Below are positions 1 to 8,506 of a DNA stretch of 64,000 bases, in pieces. The notes under the pieces are model-generated. The model was not told where the DNA came from and did not search any database. It saw only the letters and a list, made by a program, of their open reading frames with translations. Position numbers and translations under genes: made by a program. The stretch lies in the NCBI GenBank assembly GCA_002368645.1, contig DFEE01000006.1, positions 62,001-126,000 on the forward strand. The letters are read 5' to 3'. This stretch comes from Bacteroidales bacterium UBA3810 (GTDB lineage: Bacteria; Bacteroidota; Bacteroidia; Bacteroidales; Paludibacteraceae). The first letter of the stretch is position 1, and each line of letters starts with the position of its first letter.

Positions 1-3000
1 TTCGGGAATGACGGTATTCAAAACATGCTCCTGGGTATAAGAGAAGGAGGACAGAATGCCGTGCTTGAACAATACATCTTCCGTCCGCATCAGATACCAC
101 GGGTTGCCGGCAGTGTCCCTGCCTTGTTGTACGACGCGTACGTTCTCGTTGTCTATCTGCGCCTTGAGCATTTCATAGGATACAGAGTCCACAATACGGA
201 ACGCATCCGCTTTGCTCGTCATGATACCGTTGGTCACACCGATATATACATCCGCCATCGCGCCGACATTTACCGGATCTCTTCCGGTCGAGATGGTAGA
301 AGAGGTGGTGAACTCGTATTCGGCTTTGCCGTTACCGATATATTGCATCGAGATAGGCAGGGTGAAATCCGAGGTCTTTTGTACCACATTGATGATACCC
401 AGCTCCGTTCCGCCCACGGGAGTACCGGCATACGAGCCTACGAAATACTGGGTGTTGTTACCATATGTGAATTTGAGGTTGAGACCGAAGCGGTAGTTGA
501 AATACTGCTTGTAGCTGACGTTATACCTGGTACCGGCAGCCAGCGTAGCGAACGAACCGCTTCCGGGAGGGTCACGGAGAATATCGAGCAGCGTGATACC
601 CGTAGCGGTAGTATCAACTGCCAGAATATCCTGGGCTTTCTCTTCCGCTCCCAATACATAGGCGCGCAGCGATTCGGCATTGATGTAATCACCTTCGCTC
701 TCGACCGAGAAATCCAGCGAATGGAGGGCGTTGTCCCCCGTTTGCAGGAAGGTCACATGGTCGATAGTGGCATTGATGAGCGCCGAACCGTTGGCATCCA
801 GCGGCATGGTGAAGATTTCGGTTGTCTTGCGCAGACCGTTATAGACCTTCAGGTTGCCGCCTGTCAGATAGACAATATCCGGTACGCTCGCGCGTTCATT
901 ATTATAATAGTAGTTCTCATGCGCTGTGACTTGGAACTGATAGTCGCCTACCGGGAAGACGGGTGCGCCGAAGAGGTAGCTGTTCTGACCGAGTGTGTCT
1001 TTGGCCACCAGCTCGACACTTACCTCATCGCCGTTGAGCGCCTGGGTTTGCCAGTCTTTTACACCATAGTAATCCAACGGCATACCATACTGCATCTGGG
1101 TATAGGAAACCGTGATCGGACTATGATAGGTGATGCTGTAGGTCTCGTTGTAATCCACCTCTTTGCTGTCCATCGTATTGGTATGCTGATGCAACGGTGC
1201 TTCGGTCAGATCGAGCGTCTCCGAGGTCTTGCCGTCCGCATAGAGGGTAGCATAGCCGCGGGCTGTAGCCTGGGTGATCTTGTATTTAACCGGGAAGAGG
1301 TCCACAAAATACTCACCCGTGTTTACATCGGGATGGATGACGATACGTTTTTTGAAGTACTCCGTGCGGGTCATACCCACCGAGTCTATACTATATGGTG
1401 TGCGTACATCGTGACGGAGGTTGACCGATACGCTGTCGCGGGTCAGGTCGTTGTTGTAGTGTACGATCTGGGAGATATTGTCGCCCTCGAGTTCGAACAC
1501 CAGTTTGAGGTCGTCACCGATGTTGTTCCGGCTCACGCCGAAGCCGAGCGGCTGCTCAGCCTGAATACGGCCACCGGCGAGACGGCCGATGAGGCGTACC
1601 TTGGTCCGGTCGTAGAGACGCACGCCATCCAGCGCTTTATTCAGCGACAGGAGGCTGTCCTCTTTCCCGGTCTCCTCATTAATCATGCGCACATATCCGT
1701 CGCCGGCGAAGGTGTGTCCCTCTTTGTATGCCTGTACGACGAAAGGTGTATTGAGCGGTACGCGGAACTCGAAGTTACCCGACGCATCGGTCAGGTAGGG
1801 GGCATTGCCGTGTTTGACCGTCACGCCGTTCAATAAGAACTGCACGTCGCGCGCGGGTACCGTACTGTTTTCATAGAGCACGCGGCCGCTGAAACGTACA
1901 GAGGATATATTGGCGAAATTGACATTCTCGCGAATACAGTTATCCAGACCGAGGGTGATGGTAGCCGTCTCCGCCGAGGTGTTGTTGTATCGGAACTGCG
2001 CGGACATGCTGGTCGGCTGGAGCGAATAGGCGTATCCTTCTCCGTAGAGGAGGCTGTCGAGCAGGTAATAGCCGTTCTCGTCGGTCTCTACCACCTGCAC
2101 TGTCTCACCCGTACTGGTACGGCTTGCAGTCACTTTGATACTTGGGCAAGCCGAGCCGTCCTCATAGCGGATATAACCGCTGACTTTGCCATACGGGTTA
2201 CGCGAACCGACCGCGGTGGCTTCCGCCTTCTTCACATTGCCGTTGCACTCGTAGGTCATCGTTATGCGGTATTCCCATTCGCGCGAAACGAAGGGGTTGG
2301 CAGTACGGTCTTTGTACCAACCGCCGTCATACTCCTCCTCCAATACCGTCCAAGCCTCGTCTGTGCCTGCCGGGCGGGTCTCAATCTTGTACGTGCCTAC
2401 ATTGCCATCCGTCGCCTCCCAACGCAGCAGAACATAGTCGGAGTATTCCTCTTTGGATGCCGTGAAGTGATTGATTGTTGCCACCTCGGTGTAATAGATA
2501 TTTGCATCTTTCGTGCGCTTGGGCTTAACCTCTTTGTAACCATAGTTGATCGAATCATTGGGCACGGTCACGTCCGTTGTATCGATATACACCTGATATT
2601 GATGGTGGACGCAGGGCGTAGATGCGATATCCGTAAAGCGCAGCTCGGGTATTCTTTTGTAATAGATGCTATCGTTTTCGTGATATCTAACAGCGTCTAT
2701 CGCTTTCTCCACACTGTCGCGGGGGATCTCTATATCAATCGTATCGTTCAGTTCCGTCAGAATCTTGCGGAGTATGAAACGCTGTTTCGGATCTATATAA
2801 TAGTGACTGTAACCCGGTTTCTTCTCCGTACGCGCACTATTATAATTCATATTCGGGAAATACAAACTGAATTTCACCTGATGGCTGGTTTCAAAATCAT
2901 CCGCCAAACGGTATGTCAATGTTTTGGAAAATGGTTGCGGACTATAGCCCTGAGGAGACTTGAAAGATGACGAATCGGCATAGTCGTGTCCGGTCCATCC

Positions 3001-4296
3001 CCATTGAGTAGCGGACACACGGCGAACGCGGTAATAAATCTTGCTACTCTTTTCCACGGGGTTCCACCAGGCAGCTTCGACGGTATCCAGATACGTATAG
3101 GTCTGCTGGTCAAGCGAATCCGTCTTCAGCGAGTCATATCGCATCGGAACAATGTCCAGCGACAAAGCATCCGAGAAATCCGCTTTGTATGCACGCTGGA
3201 TTTCGAACATATCGCTCGGCATAATGTCTTTCTCCGAGGGATGATATATTTTCCATGTCAACTGCTTCTTTCGGTAGTCTATAAACCATTTGCTGGAAGC
3301 CTCATCCTTGGTCTTGAGTCCATCTACCGCCAGATCATGGATCTTGTGGTATGCAGGGATATTGACCGTATTGGAGTTCTGAATCTGCGTTTGCAGAGTG
3401 TCTTGCGAACGCTGGGTCTCCATGGTGATAAAGAAGCTGCGAACCACATCGTCGCTGGGCACATAAAGCATACCTCCGTTTTCGTCGCATGGGATAGCAT
3501 CGCCCGTGCCGTTTACCCAATAGCGATAGGGTTTTTGGACCGTAATATACGGAACAGCAATCTTGCCGTAGCCGGTTGCTCCGTTTTCATTCAAGACATA
3601 GAGGAACGGATTTTGCAGTTGCGGTGCCTGATCGGGGTTGCCGCCGGTCAGTTTCGCCAACGTGCGGGTTTGTTCGCCCCGGGCTTGGTCCGAAACTTCT
3701 CCGCCTTCACGACGGTAACGCACCGAGTTGCCGACCCAATACGACTTGTTGGCAAATTCGGCAGGTTCAATCCAGTCGAACTCTAAATAGGTCAGCCAGT
3801 CCTCAGTACCTTGGCGTTTGAGATAGAACTCATGCCACTGGCCATCCGCGGACACGCGTACAGGCTCGCCGTCGTAGGTGTTGGTCACGATGATTGCATC
3901 GCTGAGGAGCTTCACCCGCGCCCAGCCCCTGTCGTTGGGGTTGTTGCCGTCGTCGCCTTTAGGCTGGTTATGCCCATGGTTGTCCGCCTCGTAAATCATG
4001 AAGTAACGGTAGTCGTTTTCTGCCGCCCCCTCCAAGCGCGTCCAAGCGCGAGAGCACGCCTCGATGCCGGCATTCTCGTCCTGATACGCCCAGAAGTTTC
4101 GGCTCTCTCCGGACGCAAAAACGAGAAGCTTGAAATGCACTTTACCGCTACCGGCAGAATAAGCCGAGTAATGGGTACCACCCACCTCTTCACGGAAATA
4201 CCAGTCTCCGTGCTTTACTGCTCTTGCGAAGAGGTCCGCCATAGGGGCACTTGCCAGCGCCAGTATGGCGAGTAAAGAAAGAATTGCTTTTCTCAT
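1..4296 (-). CDS. Very large secreted protein with carboxypeptidase-regulatory-like domains (C-terminus outside window)
   Basis: The frame is open without a stop from an ATG at 4294-4296 to the window edge, giving 1432 residues and continuing. It starts with a signal peptide (MRKAILSLLAILALASA). Residues about 700-780 (start GKVSGYIRYEDG) and 795-865 (start VRFSGRVLYENS) look like two carboxypeptidase-regulatory-like beta-sandwiches; a fibronectin III-like stretch precedes the first (about 595-690). The rest is beta-rich and rich in aromatic, Asp, Ser and Thr residues. No enzyme motif was seen. It is an exported, probably surface or adhesin-like protein. With porZ and gldH in the same window, type IX secretion is a reasonable guess, but the C-terminal sorting domain that would prove it is outside. 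Long plus-strand ORFs over this stretch are antisense shadows. Confidence 0.85.
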   Translation of the reverse strand, partial: MRKAILSLLAILALASAPMADLFARAVKHGDWYFREEVGGTHYSAYSAGSGKVHFKLLVFASGESRNFWAYQDENAGIEACSRAWTRLEGAAENDYRYFMIYEADNHGHNQPKGDDGNNPNDRGWARVKLLSDAIIVTNTYDGEPVRVSADGQWHEFYLKRQGTEDWLTYLEFDWIEPAEFANKSYWVGNSVRYRREGGEVSDQARGEQTRTLAKLTGGNPDQAPQLQNPFLYVLNENGATGYGKIAVPYITVQKPYRYWVNGTGDAIPCDENGGMLYVPSDDVVRSFFITMETQRSQDTLQTQIQNSNTVNIPAYHKIHDLAVDGLKTKDEASSKWFIDYRKKQLTWKIYHPSEKDIMPSDMFEIQRAYKADFSDALSLDIVPMRYDSLKTDSLDQQTYTYLDTVEAAWWNPVEKSSKIYYRVRRVSATQWGWTGHDYADSSSFKSPQGYSPQPFSKTLTYRLADDFETSHQVKFSLYFPNMNYNSARTEKKPGYSHYYIDPKQRFILRKILTELNDTIDIEIPRDSVEKAIDAVRYHENDSIYYKRIPELRFTDIASTPCVHHQYQVYIDTTDVTVPNDSINYGYKEVKPKRTKDANIYYTEVATINHFTASKEEYSDYVLLRWEATDGNVGTYKIETRPAGTDEAWTVLEEEYDGGWYKDRTANPFVSREWEYRITMTYECNGNVKKAEATAVGSRNPYGKVSGYIRYEDGSACPSIKVTASRTSTGETVQVVETDENGYYLLDSLLYGEGYAYSLQPTSMSAQFRYNNTSAETATITLGLDNCIRENVNFANISSVRFSGRVLYENSTVPARDVQFLLNGVTVKHGNAPYLTDASGNFEFRVPLNTPFVVQAYKEGHTFAGDGYVRMINEETGKEDSLLSLNKALDGVRLYDRTKVRLIGRLAGGRIQAEQPLGFGVSRNNIGDDLKLVFELEGDNISQIVHYNNDLTRDSVSVNLRHDVRTPYSIDSVGMTRTEYFKKRIVIHPDVNTGEYFVDLFPVKYKITQATARGYATLYADGKTSETLDLTEAPLHQHTNTMDSKEVDYNETYSITYHSPITVSYTQMQYGMPLDYYGVKDWQTQALNGDEVSVELVAKDTLGQNSYLFGAPVFPVGDYQFQVTAHENYYYNNERASVPDIVYLTGGNLKVYNGLRKTTEIFTMPLDANGSALINATIDHVTFLQTGDNALHSLDFSVESEGDYINAESLRAYVLGAEEKAQDILAVDTTATGITLLDILRDPPGSGSFATLAAGTRYNVSYKQYFNYRFGLNLKFTYGNNTQYFVGSYAGTPVGGTELGIINVVQKTSDFTLPISMQYIGNGKAEYEFTTSSTISTGRDPVNVGAMADVYIGVTNGIMTSKADAFRIVDSVSYEMLKAQIDNENVRVVQQGRDTAGNPWYLMRTEDVLFKHGILSSFSYTQEHVLNTVIPE

Positions 4297-4360
4297 TGCA
4301 GTTAATAATTTAGTTTGTTGTATATTGCCTTATTTCGTGAATTAATGAATAATCTTCATG

Positions 4361-4392
4361 CAAAAATACAAAAAATAATCTATATATGCAAT
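4361..4392 (-). promoter_or_regulatory. Promoter of the large secreted protein gene
   Basis: On the minus strand, TATTTTTG (4361-4368) matches the Bacteroidota -7 element TAnnTTTG. ATTG (4389-4392) lies exactly 20 bases upstream as a weak -33 element. The leader to the ATG at 4296 would be about 60 nt. Confidence 0.6.
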
Positions 4393-4407
4393 AGGCGCAA
4401 GAAGAAA

Positions 4408-4491
4408 TTTACGCAGTGCAAAGAAAATGGTGCATTTTTTTACGCAGTGTAAAGAAATGGGTGATTCTTTTTTACGAATTGCAAAATGTGC
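4408..4491. repeat. Three degenerate ~31-bp direct repeats, TTTACGCAGTG type
   Basis: Copies start at 4408, 4439 and 4471. The first two share TTTACGCAGTG(C/T)AAAGAAA followed by ATGG or TGGG. The third has decayed to TTTACGAATTGCAAA. They sit just upstream of the promoter of the large secreted protein gene. Their role is unknown; regulator binding sites are possible. Confidence 0.6.
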
Positions 4492-4582
4492 TGTAAATTT
4501 TGAACGCCCCCATGCAACAATTTTTATATCTGAAAAGTCCTAATAAATGTGTTATCCTTCCACCAAGACATTCCCGTTGAGA

Positions 4583-4663
4583 CGGGAGTAGGTTGGGCGC
4601 TAAGGTGCTATGGGAGTGAGTTGGTGCGGGAGAGGGTGACGTGGGAGTAGGTTGGTGCGGGAG
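4583..4663. repeat. Three degenerate G-rich repeats, TGGGAGTAGGTTGG type
   Basis: Copies start at 4583, 4611 and 4642. The last two share TGGGAGT-G-TTGGTGCGGGAG apart from a two-base swap; the first has lost its end. The spacing of 28-31 bp resembles that of the unrelated repeat set at 4408. The stretch is G-rich and non-coding on both strands. Function unknown. Confidence 0.55.
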
Positions 4664-4743
4664 GGTTTACGAGGACATATTAGCGGTCGAAAACAACAAA
4701 TATGATGAAAAATAGCTGTTTTTGCTGCAAAAAGTAAAATAAA

Positions 4744-4775
4744 TTTGCAAATTTGCTAAAAATGTAGTACTTTTG
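4744..4775 (+). promoter_or_regulatory. Promoter for the 46-aa protein / greA transcript
   Basis: TTTG (4744-4747), 20 bases, then TACTTTTG (4768-4775): a full match to the Bacteroidota -33/-7 consensus. Transcription would begin near 4780, leaving an unusually long leader of about 215 nt before the first ORF at 4995. Confidence 0.8.
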
Positions 4776-4994
4776 CGCCGTAGATTTATTTTCATAGAAA
4801 ATGGTAATTTGGCATCAGGAGACGAGACGTTTCCTGATGTTTACAAAATGTGCTCCCTAAGAGCTTTTTGGGGTATTATTCACCAAACAACTGCGGAAGC
4901 TGCTTAGTGGTGTTTTTTCGGGGATACCGAGTGGGCGGGGAGTCGTTATGAAAAAAACAATTATAATTTGTCCATAATTGAAGGAAGATACAAA
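4776..4994 (+). promoter_or_regulatory. Structured leader with attenuator-like hairpin
   Basis: The transcribed, apparently untranslated stretch contains several hairpins in series. CATCAGGA pairs with TCCTGATG around 4813-4840 (8 bp, 11-nt loop). CCCTAA pairs with TTGGGG around 4855-4873, with one G-U pair. CACCA (4881-4885) pairs with TGGTG (4908-4912) and is followed at once by six T, which resembles an intrinsic terminator placed before the ORF. A mini-ORF (MKKTIIICP) follows near 4947. The layout fits transcription attenuation, but the last stem is short and this is an inference. I could not match it to a named RNA family. Confidence 0.4.
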
Positions 4995-5135
4995 ATGAAG
5001 GAAGATATAAAAGTGAATGAGGACATACTGAATATGCGTGACGAGCAGGAAGAGTCTCTTGTTCCGGATTTATCGACGCCCGAAGAGGCGCGCCGCGCAT
5101 TTATCGCCTCGGAGATATTTAGACGTAAGTATTAA
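4995..5135 (+). CDS. 46-residue conserved-looking small protein
   Basis: ATG at 4995, stop TAA at 5133. The 46 residues are very acidic in the first half (MKEDIKVNEDILN) and end in a basic/aromatic tail, EEARRAFIASEIFRRKY. It has no signal peptide or membrane segment. I have a memory, which I cannot check, of other short Bacteroidales proteins ending in a similar SEI-NRKY motif. It lies behind a strong promoter and structured leader, 27 nt before greA, so it is very likely translated from the greA mRNA. Function unknown. Confidence 0.6.
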   Translation: MKEDIKVNEDILNMRDEQEESLVPDLSTPEEARRAFIASEIFRRKY

Positions 5136-5162
5136 TAGACGTAAATAATAATAAAACAGTAT

Positions 5163-5633
5163 ATGGCAAGTATTTTTATGACTGCAGAAGGTCTGCAGAA
5201 ATTGAAGAGTGAATTGCATCAATTGGAAACCGTTGAGCGTCCGCACGTGATAGCAGCAATTGCCGAAGCACGTGAGAAGGGTGATTTGAGCGAGAATGCC
5301 GAATATGATGCAGCCCGTGAAGCACAAGGTAAATTAGAAACCCGCATCGCACAACTGCAAGCGCAAATAGCCGATGCCAGAGTGATTGACGAAAGTAAGA
5401 TTGATACCAGTACGGTACAGATTCTCACCAAAGTACGGGTTAAAAACAAGAACAACGGACAAGAAAAAGTCTATCAACTCGTAGCTGAGAGTGAAGCTAA
5501 TTTCCTGCAAGGGAAAATATCCATCACGACTCCTATTGCGAAAGGTTTACTCGGCAAAAAGGTCGGTGAAGTGGCTAAGATAGCCGTGCCGGCAGGTACC
5601 CTTGAGTTAGAAATTTTAGAAATCACGATTTAA
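5163..5633 (+). CDS. greA: Transcription elongation factor GreA
   Basis: 156 residues, the usual length. Residues 1-75 form the N-terminal coiled-coil hairpin that enters the RNA polymerase secondary channel; the acidic tip is visible in EKGDLSENAEYDAARE (about 39-54). Residues 80-156 form the C-terminal FKBP-like domain, with the family's SPIAKGLLGK-type segment as TPIAKGLLGKKVGE. It stimulates cleavage of backtracked transcripts. It lies 27 nt after the 46-aa ORF and shares its promoter. The start ATG has an A-rich upstream stretch and no Shine-Dalgarno, normal for this phylum. Confidence 0.97.
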   Translation: MASIFMTAEGLQKLKSELHQLETVERPHVIAAIAEAREKGDLSENAEYDAAREAQGKLETRIAQLQAQIADARVIDESKIDTSTVQILTKVRVKNKNNGQEKVYQLVAESEANFLQGKISITTPIAKGLLGKKVGEVAKIAVPAGTLELEILEITI

Positions 5634-5711
5634 GGGCACTTTTAAAAATCCACGTTTTAGTTAAACGTTATTACGTTAATAGATAAAGCAATTTTTATAA
5701 ATACCCTTACT

Positions 5712-6119
5712 ATGACGCTCTTTACCCGAATTATCAAAGGGGAAATACCCAGTTATAAGGTAGCCGAGGACGAACAGTTCTATGCCTTTTTGGACATCAA
5801 TCCCCTTAAGAAGGGTCACACGTTAGTGATTCCTAAATTGCCGGAACCGGAAGCCGATTACATCTTCGACCTTGAGGATAAACTGTTGGGAGAGATGATG
5901 ATTTTTGCCAAGAAAGTGGCCAAAGGTATTCAAGCCGCGACCGGCTGCAAACGCGTCGGTGTCGCTGTGTTGGGCATGGAGGTGAACCATGTGCATATTC
6001 ATCTTGTACCTCTGGATGCCGAGCATGATATGAACTTCAGCAATGAGAAACTCCATCTCGAGTCCGAAGAGATGGCTGAGATAGCAAACTCAATAGCTCA
6101 AGCCATTGATCCGGTTTAA
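5712..6119 (+). CDS. HIT family protein (histidine-triad nucleotide hydrolase)
   Basis: 135 residues with the histidine triad HVHIHLVP near residues 99-106, preceded by the family's GHTLVIPK (about 35-42). These proteins hydrolyse nucleoside phosphoramidates, AMP-lysine or dinucleoside polyphosphates in the cytosol; the substrate cannot be told from sequence. It follows greA after 78 nt, and its end overlaps the start of porZ by 14 nt, so the genes are probably co-transcribed. Confidence 0.93.
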   Translation: MTLFTRIIKGEIPSYKVAEDEQFYAFLDINPLKKGHTLVIPKLPEPEADYIFDLEDKLLGEMMIFAKKVAKGIQAATGCKRVGVAVLGMEVNHVHIHLVPLDAEHDMNFSNEKLHLESEEMAEIANSIAQAIDPV

Positions 6120-8451
6120 GTCCATATTAGTGTGCCTATTGGTTTATCCGCTTATCGCTTTAGGCGGTGAGGGGTCTATGTACCATTGGAAAGCCCATTT
6201 GGCCTATGGAGCGGTTGAGCGCCTGGCGTTTGACGGTACAACTATTTATGCGAAGACGCGCGATGCTCTATTCACAGTCAATACCGATACTGAGGAGGTC
6301 ATCGGCCTGTCTAAACTCACGGGACTCAATGGTGCGGAGATAGGTGTGATTGGTTATAACCGTCAGACAGAGTCTCTCATCATTGTCTATCAGGACGGAC
6401 TGATTGATGTCGTGGAAGGTGATGCGGTTTACTCTATGACCGACCTGAAGATGAAAGAGATCAATGGTTCCAAATCGCCAAACAACGTGACGATGTACGG
6501 TAACAAGGCGTATTTGGCGATGTCTTTCGGCGTGATGTGTATTGATTTGAGTAAACGCGAGGTTGCCGACACCTATTTCTTTGGTGATAACGGCTATATC
6601 AATATCACGGACCTAACGGTTCATCATGATACCTTAGTGGCGATTAGCGGGCAAAACATTTATCGTGGAGACATAAAGAGTTGGACACTCTCGGATTACC
6701 ATACCTGGGAGATGGAACAGCTTAGTAGTTCATTAGACCGCGTACTCAGTGCAGGGGATTCGCTATGGGTGCTGAGTGACACAATGCTCTATTGCTATGG
6801 TTCAGGAGGTTGGGGACGCCGTTATAGTGCCTATAAATGGCAGAACATGACGGTCGATGGTGACCAACTATACTTGATGGCAAGCAACAATGCCATTTAT
6901 AGCGTGAATGCCGAAGGCACTCTTCAGGAGGTTTTATCGCTCAATTATCCCGTTCAGGATCTGGTTCGCAAAGGTAAGGATTATTGGTTAGCGACACAGT
7001 ATCAGGGTGTTGTTCATCGGCATAACGGCAATGAGCGATACTTAGCTCCTAACGGTCCATGTTCCAATATGCCGTACCGTTTGAAATTCGACGGCGGTAA
7101 GGTCTATATGGTGCCCGGTTCCCGCTGGGCTTCACAAGACTCACGGGCTCCTGAAATATCGTTCTACAACGGTTCCTATTGGCACTATTATGACTCTTGG
7201 ACATTGAGCAGTTGGGCCTTGGGATTTCCGGTATTAGATATCATGAACATCGCGGTTGACCCATTTGACCAAGAACATTTTTGGGCAACCAGTTATGGTA
7301 CAGGATTGTATGAGTTTAAGAACAATGCATTGGTTCGCCGCTATGATCATACCAATAGTCCTTTGGTAACCTTAGTGCCCGGGCAGTATGCGCAATATTA
7401 TATTCGTACTGATGCCGCTACGTATGATGCGGATGGCAATTTATGGTTCATCAATTGTGGTACCAAATCCATGACGATGGACATTATCTCGCCTGCTATG
7501 TTGGCTCAATCACGAGGGCTTGATTCCGTTTCGTGGTTCACCATGCCCATACAATCAAGTGGTGTACCGATACCTGCTGAGACCCCGCAAGAGATGTTCT
7601 TTGACAACCGAAACAGCCATTATCTATGGATTCCGATTGCTCGTGTGCAATCCGGCGTGGGAGGTATAGTCCTATTGGACGATAAAGGCACCCCGTTCAA
7701 TAGTGCGGATGACAGAGCCATCGAGCGTACCTCTTTTACCGATGCGGACAATAAGCGCATAACCATGGAGCGTGTGCTAACGGCGGTTCAGGACTTGAGC
7801 GGCGATATTTGGGTAGGTCATGACAAAGGAACTTTCGTGATACGTCATACAACCGATTTCTTCAAGTCCGATGCGGTAGAGCGAATTAAAATTCCCCGCA
7901 ATGACGGTACCAATTTGGCAGATTACCTTCTCAATGGGGTGCAAGTAAATGCTATAGCCATAGATGGTTCTAACCGCAAATGGATCGGTACCGCCACCTC
8001 CGGTCTATATCTTATGAGCGCAGACGGAATAACCACGATAGAACATTTCACGGAAGAAAACAGTCCACTCCTCAATAACGAGATTCTGTCTTTGGCCATC
8101 AATCCCGAGAGCGGAGAATTGTTTGTCGGTACGGCAGCCGGTGTAATGTCCTATCAGTCAGACGCAACGGTGGCTAAAGAGGATTTCAGTGGCGTGTATG
8201 CCTATCCTAATCCTGTCCGTCCGGATTACAGCGGTGTCATTACGATTGCAGGTTTGATGGATGAGACGGTGTGCTATATCTTAGATGCCGGTGGAAATTT
8301 GGTTGCCAAGACCCAATCCAATGGTGGTACGGCAGTTTGGAACGGCTTACGCGCAAACGGAGAAAAAGCGACTCCCGGCATCTATTCGGTATTGTGTAAT
8401 ACGGCAGACGGCGGAAGTCATACAGTTACCAAGATTATGTTGATGCGCTGA
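6106..8451 (+). CDS. porZ: PorZ-like type IX secretion component (beta-propeller with CTD)
   Basis: 781 residues, the length of Porphyromonas PorZ. A signal peptide (IRFKSILVCLLVYPLIALG) can only be made from the TTG at 6106, since the first ATG (6178) lies after it, so TTG is the likely start. Residues about 25-690 form two-component-regulator-type beta-propeller blades (repeats like GNLWFIN, GDIWVGHD, RKWIGTATSGLYL). The last ~80 residues, starting YAYPNPVRPDYSG and ending KIMLMR, are a type IX C-terminal domain. In P. gingivalis, PorZ belongs to the cell-surface attachment complex that links cargo to anionic LPS. The call rests on length, architecture and the CTD. Confidence 0.8.
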   Translation: MIRFKSILVCLLVYPLIALGGEGSMYHWKAHLAYGAVERLAFDGTTIYAKTRDALFTVNTDTEEVIGLSKLTGLNGAEIGVIGYNRQTESLIIVYQDGLIDVVEGDAVYSMTDLKMKEINGSKSPNNVTMYGNKAYLAMSFGVMCIDLSKREVADTYFFGDNGYINITDLTVHHDTLVAISGQNIYRGDIKSWTLSDYHTWEMEQLSSSLDRVLSAGDSLWVLSDTMLYCYGSGGWGRRYSAYKWQNMTVDGDQLYLMASNNAIYSVNAEGTLQEVLSLNYPVQDLVRKGKDYWLATQYQGVVHRHNGNERYLAPNGPCSNMPYRLKFDGGKVYMVPGSRWASQDSRAPEISFYNGSYWHYYDSWTLSSWALGFPVLDIMNIAVDPFDQEHFWATSYGTGLYEFKNNALVRRYDHTNSPLVTLVPGQYAQYYIRTDAATYDADGNLWFINCGTKSMTMDIISPAMLAQSRGLDSVSWFTMPIQSSGVPIPAETPQEMFFDNRNSHYLWIPIARVQSGVGGIVLLDDKGTPFNSADDRAIERTSFTDADNKRITMERVLTAVQDLSGDIWVGHDKGTFVIRHTTDFFKSDAVERIKIPRNDGTNLADYLLNGVQVNAIAIDGSNRKWIGTATSGLYLMSADGITTIEHFTEENSPLLNNEILSLAINPESGELFVGTAAGVMSYQSDATVAKEDFSGVYAYPNPVRPDYSGVITIAGLMDETVCYILDAGGNLVAKTQSNGGTAVWNGLRANGEKATPGIYSVLCNTADGGSHTVTKIMLMR

Positions 8452-8457
8452 TGCTTT

Positions 8458-8490
8458 AAACCCCCAATCGGTCATTGGCGTTTCGGGGTT
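8458..8490. terminator. Hairpin between convergent porZ and folE
   Basis: AAACCCC (8458-) pairs with GGGGTT (8485-8490), and an inner CCAAT/ATTGG pair extends the stem. It sits between the porZ stop and the folE stop, where it could end transcription from either side. No long T-run follows, so it is a moderate candidate. Confidence 0.5.
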
Positions 8491-8506
8491 AAGAGGGCGT
8501 GCAGCA

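Noticed and set aside
25..1836. 603-codon plus-strand ORF
   Set aside because: It is antisense and codon-aligned to the large secreted protein gene, whose translation has a signal peptide and recognisable domains. The plus-strand product looks like no protein family. The same applies to plus-strand ORFs at 2467-2970, 2986-3786 and 3811-4275.
5634..5711. Separate promoter for the HIT gene
   Set aside because: The 78-nt gap contains a near-palindrome (TTAAACG/CGTTAA) but no TTTG-N20-TAnnTTTG match.
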